A stretch of DNA of 8,013 bases from Trueperaceae bacterium (GTDB lineage: Bacteria > Deinococcota > Deinococci > Deinococcales > Trueperaceae). Position numbers and translations under genes: made by a program. Shown here one piece after another: positions 1-5,640 of this stretch. The stretch covers positions 1-8,013 of the forward strand of contig JARGGE010000114.1 in the NCBI GenBank assembly GCA_029210865.1, written 5' to 3'. Below the pieces are notes generated by a model that was given only the letters and a program-made list of their open reading frames with translations, was not told the origin of the DNA and made no database searches. The stretch's first letter is position 1. Every line of letters begins with the position of its first letter.

Positions 1-1360
1 CGAGGCCGAGCGCGCGAAGCGCCAGGTAGGGCTCCGCCCACGGCGCCCAGTCGCGCCAGCCGGCGGCGTGGGGCTGGATCTGGCCGAGCCACAGGTCGGC
101 GTAGTCGAAGAGCAGCGCCACGTGGCCGCGGCGGCGGACTGGCGCCTCGGCGCCCAGCTCGCGCGCGCTGGCCTCGGCCTCGGCGAGGGCCTGGTCGGGG
201 GTGCGGTCGTGCCGCAGCAGTCCGGCGTGCAGGTGCTCCTGCGCCCCCTGCGCCGCGCGCCAGCGGAAGTAGCTGACCACCTCGGCGCCATGGGAGAGCG
301 CTTGATGGGTCCACAGCCGCACCGCGCCGGGCATGGGGATGGGGTTGGTGGGGGCCCAGTTCACCTGGCCCGGCTGCTGCTCCATCACCCAGAAGGGGAC
401 GTACGGCGCGTCGCCGGCGGGCACCAGCGCGCCGCGGAAGAGGTCGTGGTTGAAGGCGACCAGGTCCGGGTGCCCGGTGCGCGCGTAGCGAGCCTTCACC
501 TCGTCGGGCAGCGGCGACTGCTCGAGCATCCCCAAGGGGTAGCTGTCCCAGGTGATGCGGTCGAGCGAGCGCCCCAGCGCGTGCGCGTCGTAGTCGGGGA
601 AGAAGCCCATGCCGTTGTGGGTGATGGGGCGCCCGGGCGAGCGCGGGCGGATGGCGTCGACCTGCCGCTGGTGGTAGGCGATCACCGCGTCGGAGGCGAA
701 GCGGGCGAAGTCGAGGCGCGCGCCCGGGGCCGCTTCGGTGACCGCGCCGATCGGCAGCTCGATCTCGTCGAAGGTGCGGTAGGTCATCGACCAGAAGCTC
801 GTCCACCACGCCTCGTTCAGCGCGTCGACGGTGCCGTAGCGCTCGCGCAGCCAGGTGCGGAAGCCGCGCAGCGACGGGGCGCCGTAGGCGCGCACGGTGT
901 CGTGGCAGCCGTACTCGTTGTCGATCTGCCAGGCGCCCACCGCCTCGTGGCGCCCGTAGCGCTCGGCGAGCGTGCCGGCGATGCGCGCCGACTCCGTGCG
1001 GTAGCCCTCGTGGCTGAAGTCGTAGTGGCGGCGCGAGCCGAAGCCGCGCACGCGGCCGTCCGGGCCCACGGGGAGCATGTCGGGCATCGCGTCGACCAGC
1101 CATTTGGGCGGCGTGGCGGTGGGGGTGCCCAGCACCACCTTCAGCCCCGCGGCGCCCAGCCCGTCGATCGCCCGGTCCATCCAGCCCCAGTCGAAGCGCC
1201 CGGGGTCGGGTTCGAGCGTGCTCCAGGCGAACTCGCCGATCCGCACCCAGTGCAGGCCGAGGTCCTTCATGCAGGCCGCGTCCTCGGCCCAGGTGCTCTC
1301 GGGCCAGTGCTCGGGGTAGTAGCAGACGCCGAGGCGGTTGGGGATGGGCGGATGGGTCAT
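1..1360 (-). CDS. GH42 beta-galactosidase, 3' end off the window (partial)
   Basis: This glycoside hydrolase family 42 enzyme hydrolyses terminal beta-D-galactosides, probably in the cytoplasm because no signal peptide is seen. The protein begins MTHPPIPNRLGVCYYPEHWP, and the GVCYYPEHW segment is typical of GH42. Translation of the minus strand gives 453 residues before the window edge, so the TIM barrel is nearly complete and the C-terminal domains (family about 650-700 aa) are missing. The acid/base Glu is E149 in IDNEYG and the nucleophile is E327 in FWVMEQQPGQVNW. The start ATG lies 4 bp after the stop of the upstream permease, and AAGGA inside the permease end serves as ribosome site, so it is the distal gene of the transporter operon. 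The four-cysteine zinc site of Thermus-type GH42 enzymes is absent (D114, A158, G160 and S163 at those places). Family assignment is firm; the exact substrate is inferred. Confidence 0.93.
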   Translation of the reverse strand, partial: MTHPPIPNRLGVCYYPEHWPESTWAEDAACMKDLGLHWVRIGEFAWSTLEPDPGRFDWGWMDRAIDGLGAAGLKVVLGTPTATPPKWLVDAMPDMLPVGPDGRVRGFGSRRHYDFSHEGYRTESARIAGTLAERYGRHEAVGAWQIDNEYGCHDTVRAYGAPSLRGFRTWLRERYGTVDALNEAWWTSFWSMTYRTFDEIELPIGAVTEAAPGARLDFARFASDAVIAYHQRQVDAIRPRSPGRPITHNGMGFFPDYDAHALGRSLDRITWDSYPLGMLEQSPLPDEVKARYARTGHPDLVAFNHDLFRGALVPAGDAPYVPFWVMEQQPGQVNWAPTNPIPMPGAVRLWTHQALSHGAEVVSYFRWRAAQGAQEHLHAGLLRHDRTPDQALAEAEASARELGAEAPVRRRGHVALLFDYADLWLGQIQPHAAGWRDWAPWAEPYLALRALGL

Positions 1361-1364
1361 GGGG

Positions 1365-2195
1365 TCAGTCCTTCACCGCGCCGGCGGTGATGCCGGCGAC
1401 GAAGTAGCGTTGCAGGAACAGGAACATCACCAGGAACGGCACGGTGGCGATGGCCGTGCCGACCATGATGCCGCCCCACGACACGCGCGTCAGGCCCACG
1501 AGCGTGCCGAGACCGACGGGGATGGTGTAGGCGTCGCGGCTGGTGAGCACCAGCAGCGGCCACAGGAAGTCGTTCCACTGGAACAGGAAGAGGACGATGC
1601 CGACCGCCGCGAGCGCCGGCTGCATGATCGGGAGCACCACCGACTGGAAGATGCGCCATTCGGTCGCGCCGTCGATGCGCGCGGCCTCGAGCAGCTCGCT
1701 CGGCACCGAGAGCATGTTCTGGCGCATGAAGAAGATGCCGAGCGCGTTCGCGAGGCCGGGCAGGATCACGGCCCACCAGGTGTTCGAGAGCCCCAGGTCG
1801 CGGGCGATGAGGATGTACTGCGGGATGATTCGGACCTCGAAGGGGATGGTGAGCGCGACGAGCACCACCCCGAAGATCGCCGCCTGCCCGCGGAAGCGGA
1901 ACTTGGCCAGCGCGTAGCCACCCATCGCGCACACGAGGGTCGCGACGATCGTGTACGTGACGGCGATGCCGACGCTGTTGGCGACGATGCGCAGGAACGG
2001 CAGATCCTTGGTCAGATCGGCCCAGTTGGCCGCGAGCGCGTCGCCGAAGGCGAAGGTGGGCGGCACCGCCAGGATCGCGTTGTTGGCCTTGGTCGCCGAC
2101 AGCACCATCCAGAAGATCGGCAACAGGAAGGCCAGCGCGAGCAACGTCATGACCAGGTGGAGGACGACCGATTGGATTAGCCGGGTGCGCCTCAT
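1365..2195 (-). CDS. CUT1-family sugar ABC transporter permease, MalG-type
   Basis: This is an inner-membrane permease of a carbohydrate ABC importer (binding-protein-dependent transport family, MalG/LacG/AraQ type). The 276 residues match the usual length. About six hydrophobic segments are visible, the first at residues 10-32. The EAA loop that contacts the ATPase is at about residues 170-195 (LLEAARIDGATEW, then VVLPIMQPALA). The C-terminus LQRYFVAGITAGAVKD is the classic MalG-type ending. Its ATG overlaps the stop of the upstream permease gene in an ATGA 4-bp overlap, implying translational coupling and equal amounts of the two permeases. The GH42 gene begins 4 bp after its stop. Substrate is not readable from the permease; beta-galactosides are inferred from the GH42 neighbour. 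Confidence 0.95.
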   Translation of the reverse strand: MRRTRLIQSVVLHLVMTLLALAFLLPIFWMVLSATKANNAILAVPPTFAFGDALAANWADLTKDLPFLRIVANSVGIAVTYTIVATLVCAMGGYALAKFRFRGQAAIFGVVLVALTIPFEVRIIPQYILIARDLGLSNTWWAVILPGLANALGIFFMRQNMLSVPSELLEAARIDGATEWRIFQSVVLPIMQPALAAVGIVLFLFQWNDFLWPLLVLTSRDAYTIPVGLGTLVGLTRVSWGGIMVGTAIATVPFLVMFLFLQRYFVAGITAGAVKD

Positions 2196-3082
2196 CGGTT
2201 CGATCCCCCGCCCACCAACCGGATCTGCAGGAGCGAGAAGGCCGCCGCGAAGAGCGCGACCGTGTAGGCGATCGCCGAGGCGTAGCCGAAGTTGAAGTTG
2301 CGGAAGCCCTGCTTGTAGAGGTAGGTGACGAGCGTCTCGGTGGCGCCGCCGGGGCCGGTGTTCGTGATCAGCCAGGGCTCGGTGAAGAGCTGCAGGGTGC
2401 CGATCGTCGAGAGCACGAAGGTGAAGAGCAGCACCGGGCGCAAGAGCGGCAGCGTGATGCCCCAGAACTGCTGCCAGGCGGTGGCGCCGTCGATGCGGGC
2501 CGCCTCGTAGAGCGCGTGCGGGATCGACTGCAGCCCCGAGAGCAGGATGATCGCGTTGTAGCCGGTCCAGCGCCAGGTGAGCGCGATCATGATCGTCACC
2601 AGCGCCGGGGTCGACTCGAAGAGCCAGCGCACGCTCGGTAGGCCTAGCGTCGACAGGCCGTAGTTGAGGATGCCGAAATCAGCGTTGAAGATCAGCCGGA
2701 ACACCGCCGAGTACGGCACGGCGCCCAGGACCAGCGGGGCGAAGAAGGCGAAGCGGTAGAAGCCCTTGAGGCGCAGCAGGTCGCTGTCGAAGGCCATCGC
2801 CAGCGCCACCGCGAGCGCGAGCATCACCGGCACCTGCACCGCGAGGATCAGAGCGGTGTTGCCGAAGGCGTCCCAGAAGGTGGTGTCCTGGACCAGCCGC
2901 CCCCAGTTGAAGCCGGGGTCGAAGCGCCAAGGGCGCGAGCGGGTGTTGACGAACGAGAGGTAGAGCGAATAGGCGATCGGCCAGGTCCAGAAGACCGCGA
3001 ACGCGGTCAGGAACGGGGCCAGGAACAGATAGGGGGCCCAAGCGATGCGCCGGCGGCGCGGTTTCGTGGGGGAGATCGTCAC
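2192..3082 (-). CDS. CUT1-family sugar ABC transporter permease, MalF-type
   Basis: This is the partner membrane permease of the same sugar importer (MalF/LacF/UgpA type). With a GTG start at 3082 it has 296 residues, typical of the short MalF-type proteins. I chose this start because TAGGAG lies about 7 bases upstream and because the protein then opens with a short basic tail (KPRRRR) before the first membrane segment (WAPYLFLAPFLTAFAVFW, residues 15-32). The longer open frame to 3196 adds only low-complexity Pro/Arg/Ala residues read from a hairpin-rich spacer. The EAA loop is at about 190-214 (ALYEAARIDGATAWQQFW, then TLPLLRP). The segment EAARIDGAT is identical in both permeases. Its TGA overlaps the ATG of the next gene. 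Expression is probably lower than that of the binding protein because two strong hairpins lie between them. Confidence 0.94.
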   Translation of the reverse strand: MTISPTKPRRRRIAWAPYLFLAPFLTAFAVFWTWPIAYSLYLSFVNTRSRPWRFDPGFNWGRLVQDTTFWDAFGNTALILAVQVPVMLALAVALAMAFDSDLLRLKGFYRFAFFAPLVLGAVPYSAVFRLIFNADFGILNYGLSTLGLPSVRWLFESTPALVTIMIALTWRWTGYNAIILLSGLQSIPHALYEAARIDGATAWQQFWGITLPLLRPVLLFTFVLSTIGTLQLFTEPWLITNTGPGGATETLVTYLYKQGFRNFNFGYASAIAYTVALFAAAFSLLQIRLVGGGSNR

Positions 3083-3163
3083 GCGGGCGCTCCTACGGGG
3101 CGGCGCCGCGGGACGCAGCGGCGCGGGGTCGGCGGCGCCAGGGGGCGGCCGGCCGTGGGCGGG

Positions 3164-3191
3164 CCGGGTGGCTCGGCGCCGAGCCACCCGG
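3164..3191. repeat. Perfect 28-bp palindrome between binding-protein and permease genes
   Basis: CCGGGTGGCTCGGC is followed directly by its exact reverse complement, giving 14-bp arms with no spacer. As RNA it would fold into a very stable hairpin on either strand. It sits about 50 bases downstream of the solute-binding protein stop and 81 bases before the MalF-type start. No T-tract follows on the minus strand, so it is not a standard intrinsic terminator. An mRNA-stabilising or processing role is inferred. Confidence 0.8.
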
Positions 3192-3199
3192 GGCACCTG

Positions 3200-3236
3200 C
3201 GGCGGGGGGCGGGCCGTGATGGCCCGCCCCCCGCCG
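3200..3236 (-). terminator. 16-bp GC-rich stem-loop after the binding-protein stop (attenuator or mRNA-stabilising hairpin)
   Basis: Bases 3200-3215 are the exact reverse complement of 3221-3236, leaving the 5-base loop 3216-3220 (ATCAC on the transcribed strand). The stem begins 5 bases after the solute-binding protein stop codon. Nearly all pairs are G:C. There is no U-tract downstream, so complete Rho-independent termination is doubtful. Partial termination or protection of the upstream message from 3' exonucleases is more likely, as is established for the malE-malF intergenic region of enteric bacteria. Either would make more binding protein than permease. Confidence 0.72.
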
Positions 3237-3241
3237 GTCGG

Positions 3242-4501
3242 TCACTGGGCGATCGGCAGGCCCGTGGCCTGGGCGATCTGCTGCGCGGCGCGATCGAGCG
3301 CGGCCTGGGCCGAGTCGAAGTTGCCGTCGAGGTAGTCGTTGACGATCCCGATCATCACCTCGCGCGCTTCCTGGAAGAAGGCGCTGCCGGCGACCGCGGG
3401 GACGTCGCCGAGCGTGCCGAGGATCTCGCCCCAGACGGGCTGGCCCCCGAAGAAGGGGACGCCCTCGTCGAGGAAGGGGTCCTCGAGCAGCGTGAGGAGC
3501 GACGGGGTGAGGCCGTAGTCGCGGAGGATGACGATCTGGTTGTCGACGTCGGCGAGCGCGTTGACGACGAAGTCGTACGCCAGCTCGAGGTTCTGGCCGC
3601 TGGCCGGGATGGCGAGCGCGGAGCCGCCGAGGTTGGAGGCGCGGACGCCGCCGGGCTCGAGGGCCGGAGTCAGGTAGACGCCCCACAGGCCACTCTGGTC
3701 GGGCGCTTCGGCCTGGATGACGCCGCCGTACCAGCTGCCGAAGAAGGCGCTGGCGACGCTCGAGTTCTGGAACAGCTGGATCTGCTCGGACCAACCGCCG
3801 ACCGCGAGGACGTCGGCGTCGTAGAGCTTCTTGAGCGTGTCGAGCGCCTGGACGCAGCCGGGCTGCGCGACGGTGACCTGGGTGGCGTCGTTGTCGAAGT
3901 AGAAGCAGCCGGCCTGGTTGGCGAGCATGCGGAACCACTCGTCGTCGGCGCCCTTGGCGACCGTGCCCATCTTGACGGCGCCGTCGGTGGCCGCGTTCAT
4001 GGCCTGACCCGCGGCGATGTAGTCGTCCCACGTCTCGATGGCGTCGACGTCGATGCCGGCCTGTTCGTACAGGTCGCGGCGGTAGAACATCGCGGTGGGG
4101 CCGGAGTCGTAGGGGATGGCGTACATGGCGTCGCCGGCCATCAGCTCGGTCCACTTGAACTCGGGGAACGAACCGCGGAGCTCTTCGGCGCCCAGCGTGC
4201 GCAGGTCGACGAAGCAGTCGGGGAAGGTGGCCCAGAAGACCTGCGCTTCGCCGTTCTCGACCAGGTACACGTCGGGCAGGTCGAAGCCGCCGGCAGCGCA
4301 GCCGGCGAGGCCGCGGTCGTAAGCGTTCTGGTTGCCGATGTCCTCGACGACGACCTCGACGCCCGGGTGCATGGCCTGGAAGCTCTCGATCGTCGATTCG
4401 AGCGCGGGCTTGTTGATGTCCCAGACCCAAACGGTGAGGGTCTGAGCGGCCGCCGTGGCGAACGCGGCCGTAGCGAGGATGGCGATCAGAATTCGGTGCA
4501 T
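3242..4501 (-). CDS. Secreted sugar ABC transporter solute-binding protein, family 1
   Basis: This is the extracytoplasmic binding protein of the importer, resembling MalE/UgpB-type family 1 proteins. It has 419 residues, typical of the family. I start it at 4501 because AGGAGG lies 4 bases upstream and a clean Sec signal follows (MHRILIAILATAAFATAAA, cleavage predicted after AAA, mature start QTLTVWVWD). There is no lipobox cysteine at the cleavage site, so it appears to be secreted rather than lipid-anchored. Family features include the early HPGVEVVVEDIGN segment (residues 45-57), the AIPYDSGPTAMFYRRDLYEQAGI segment near 128-150 and aromatic residues typical of sugar sites (W235, W257, Y258). 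The mature protein has four cysteines (C68, C96, C199, C216), possibly two disulfides. It is the first gene of the operon. The ligand is inferred to be a beta-galactoside from the GH42 gene. Confidence 0.95.
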   Translation of the reverse strand: MHRILIAILATAAFATAAAQTLTVWVWDINKPALESTIESFQAMHPGVEVVVEDIGNQNAYDRGLAGCAAGGFDLPDVYLVENGEAQVFWATFPDCFVDLRTLGAEELRGSFPEFKWTELMAGDAMYAIPYDSGPTAMFYRRDLYEQAGIDVDAIETWDDYIAAGQAMNAATDGAVKMGTVAKGADDEWFRMLANQAGCFYFDNDATQVTVAQPGCVQALDTLKKLYDADVLAVGGWSEQIQLFQNSSVASAFFGSWYGGVIQAEAPDQSGLWGVYLTPALEPGGVRASNLGGSALAIPASGQNLELAYDFVVNALADVDNQIVILRDYGLTPSLLTLLEDPFLDEGVPFFGGQPVWGEILGTLGDVPAVAGSAFFQEAREVMIGIVNDYLDGNFDSAQAALDRAAQQIAQATGLPIAQ

Positions 4502-4586
4502 GCAACCTCCTGGAGCGTCGTCGCGTGCTACCGCGAGACGAGCGCCCGGATGGCGCCCGATCACGGCAGGACGAGACCGGTTCCGG

Positions 4587-4610
4587 GCCTCGATCGGCGC
4601 CGAACGAGGC
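4587..4610. repeat. 24-bp imperfect palindrome in the leader of the sugar operon
   Basis: Arms GCCTCG and CGAGGC enclose the self-complementary TCGGCGCCGA, with one symmetric A/A mismatch on each side. It lies about 20-45 bases downstream of the predicted transcription start and 86 bases before the binding-protein ATG. It could be a hairpin in the untranslated leader or a second operator. I cannot distinguish these from the sequence alone. Confidence 0.5.
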
Positions 4611-4621
4611 AGGACGGGTCG

Positions 4622-4637
4622 ACTAACGCGTGTTAGT
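4622..4637. promoter_or_regulatory. Palindromic operator at the sugar-operon promoter
   Basis: The 16-mer ACTAACGCGTGTTAGT has perfect 6-bp arms (ACTAAC/GTTAGT) around GCGT. It abuts the -10 box and should cover the transcription start, where a bound repressor would block initiation. A symmetric site with a central CG suits a LacI-family sugar repressor, but TetR-type or other dimers are possible. No LacI-like gene is present in this window, so the cognate regulator would lie elsewhere, perhaps beyond the left edge. The site stands out as an AT-richer patch in GC-rich DNA. Confidence 0.68.
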
Positions 4638-4666
4638 AGGCTAGCGCCAGCGCATGCGGGTGTCAA
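4638..4666 (-). promoter_or_regulatory. Sigma-70-type promoter of the binding protein/permease/GH42 operon
   Basis: Reading the minus strand, a perfect -35 TTGACA (4666-4661) is followed by a 17-base spacer and a -10 TAGCCT (4643-4638), which fits the TAnnnT pattern. The start point should be near 4631, inside the adjoining palindrome, leaving a leader of about 130 bases before the ATG at 4501. The promoter lies 45 bases beyond the stop of the lexA-like gene, so the sugar operon is probably transcribed independently of it. Confidence 0.7.
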
Positions 4667-4710
4667 CGGGGGCCGCCTTCATCGACGGCCCACGGTCGTT
4701 GGGGTGCGGT

Positions 4711-5331
4711 TCAGTCGGGAGCGAGCAGCAGGGCGTCCAGCACGTCGCCGCGCAGCAACCCGCGGTAGACGCCGTCGATCTGGAGCGCGGCGGCGGGGAC
4801 CCGTCGCGGCGGGTACGCGGGGTTGTGGGCGCGCAGCACGTAGCGCCCGGGCCCGTCGCGGTCGAGGTACTTGAGGGTGACGTCGTCCTCGTCGAGGCGC
4901 ACGGCGCACACGAGCCCGTCGCGCGCGGGCGCGCCGCGCTCGAACAGCACCACGTCGTCGGGCTGGATGAGGTCGGCCATCGAGTCGCCGTGCACGCGCA
5001 GCGCGAACCAGCGGGCGCCGAGCCCCGGCAGCGGCAGGTACCCCTCGGCGTCGGTGACGGCCTCGGCGAGCGGCCCCGCGGGGATCGCGCCGAGCACCGG
5101 CACGCCGGTGGCGGCCGCCGGCAGCGTCAGGACCGGCGAGCGGCCGCGCCCCCGCCCCTCGAAGCGCAGCCAGCCCTTGCGGTCGAGCGCCTCGAGGTGC
5201 TGCTTGAGGGTGACGTAGGTGATCCCCAGCCCACGGGCGAAGGCCGACAACTCGGGCGCACCCCCGTGGCGTTGCTGGTGCTCGCGGAGCCGTTCGAAGA
5301 CCTTGGTCTGCTGCGGGGAGAGCGGTTGCAT
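4711..5331 (-). CDS. lexA: LexA-type self-cleaving transcriptional repressor (S24 family)
   Basis: The 206-residue protein has the LexA layout. A winged-helix DNA-binding domain covers about residues 1-70 (MQPLSPQQTKVFERLREHQQ, recognition region YVTLKQHLEALDRKGWLRF). A Pro/Ala linker leads into an S24 peptidase domain (about 77-195). The self-cleavage bond is probably A85-G86 in GAIPAGP. The nucleophile is S117 in VHGDSMADLIQPDD and the general base is K154 in VTLKYLD, so the autocleavage set is complete. In LexA, RecA filaments stimulate this cleavage and release SOS promoters. The helix-turn-helix is divergent, so it may be a paralogue with its own regulon, as in Deinococcus species carrying two LexA proteins. 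I start at 5331, where the canonical N-terminus begins. There is no clear ribosome site, but a promoter lies just upstream, suggesting a nearly leaderless mRNA. It is divergent from the Crp/Fnr-type gene. Confidence 0.9.
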   Translation of the reverse strand: MQPLSPQQTKVFERLREHQQRHGGAPELSAFARGLGITYVTLKQHLEALDRKGWLRFEGRGRGRSPVLTLPAAATGVPVLGAIPAGPLAEAVTDAEGYLPLPGLGARWFALRVHGDSMADLIQPDDVVLFERGAPARDGLVCAVRLDEDDVTLKYLDRDGPGRYVLRAHNPAYPPRRVPAAALQIDGVYRGLLRGDVLDALLLAPD

Positions 5332-5333
5332 CG

Positions 5334-5349
5334 GTACCGTAAATGGTAC
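5334..5349. promoter_or_regulatory. Imperfect palindrome over the lexA-like -10 box, candidate self-operator
   Basis: GTACCGTAAATGGTAC has perfect 5-bp arms (GTACC/GGTAC) with a 6-base centre. It contains the -10 hexamer and the expected start point, and it ends 3 bp before the start codon. LexA-family genes are commonly self-repressed from such sites. The sequence is not the E. coli SOS box or the 17-bp Deinococcus radiation-response motif. Assigning it to this protein is inference. Confidence 0.55.
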
Positions 5350-5372
5350 GGCGTGGCCGGGCTCACGGTCAA
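5343..5372 (-). promoter_or_regulatory. Promoter of the lexA-like gene
   Basis: On the minus strand, -35 TTGACC (5372-5367) is followed by an 18-base spacer and -10 TACCAT (5348-5343). The predicted start is about 7 bases further, near 5336, leaving only about 4-5 untranslated bases before the ATG at 5331. That agrees with the lack of a Shine-Dalgarno sequence and suggests leaderless translation. Confidence 0.6.
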
Positions 5373-5481
5373 GCGAGGGGCGGATGCGCCATCCTGAGCG
5401 CATAACTCGGACTTCGGCGAGCCGGGATGTGAGATGGGTGAGAATCGCCGTCGGGCACGCGGCTCGTGCCGCCTCGGGGGG

Positions 5482-5510
5482 TAGACGCGGAGGAGCGGAC
5501 GTGCTACATT
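5482..5510 (+). promoter_or_regulatory. Putative extended -10 promoter of the Crp/Fnr-type gene
   Basis: TAGACG (5482-5487) matches four of six bases of the -35 consensus. A 17-base spacer follows, then TACATT (5505-5510) preceded by the extended element TGC (5502-5504). Transcription would start near 5517, giving a leader of about 124 bases. The -10 is overlapped by an inverted repeat. Bases 5373-5481, between the two divergent promoters, hold nothing else that I recognise. Confidence 0.45.
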
Positions 5511-5519
5511 TCCTGTAGC
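5503..5519. promoter_or_regulatory. Inverted repeat overlapping the Crp/Fnr-type gene's -10 box
   Basis: GCTACATTTCCTGTAGC is an inverted repeat with perfect 6-bp arms (GCTACA/TGTAGC) and a 5-base centre, spanning the -10 box to the expected start point. A protein bound here would block RNA polymerase. It could be bound by the downstream Crp/Fnr-family protein itself or by the divergent LexA-like protein. It does not match the classic TGTGA-N6-TCACA site. Confidence 0.5.
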
Positions 5520-5640
5520 GTTCGACCGGGAACGCCGCCCACCGGCAGCGAGCGACCCCGGACGCTCGACCCCCCTTCGCTCCGCACCGGCCCACCGAGG
5601 CCGCCACGACCCTCCCCACCCGTCCAGAGAGGACGCGACG

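Noticed and set aside
68..1390. Long open frame on the plus strand opposite the GH42 gene, 440 residues
   Set aside because: It is antisense to a clear GH42 enzyme, and its composition is the Ala/Gly/Val/Arg-rich pattern expected of GC-rich shadow frames, with no recognisable domain.
3083..3196. Upstream extension of the MalF-type permease to an ATG at 3196
   Set aside because: The added 38 residues are Pro/Arg/Ala-rich and are translated from hairpin DNA. A strong TAGGAG site points to the GTG at 3082.
3155..4636. 493-residue plus-strand open frame opposite the binding-protein gene
   Set aside because: It is a shadow of the binding-protein gene. It has low-complexity acidic repeats and no domain, and it crosses the promoter and hairpins.
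4502..4666. Upstream extension of the binding-protein frame to 4666
   Set aside because: It would bury the Sec signal peptide 55 residues inside and would start within the promoter. AGGAGG precedes the ATG at 4501.
5334..5349. Deinococcus radiation/desiccation response motif at the lexA-like promoter
   Set aside because: The arms GTACC/GGTAC do not match the known 17-bp motif, so I kept it only as a candidate self-operator.
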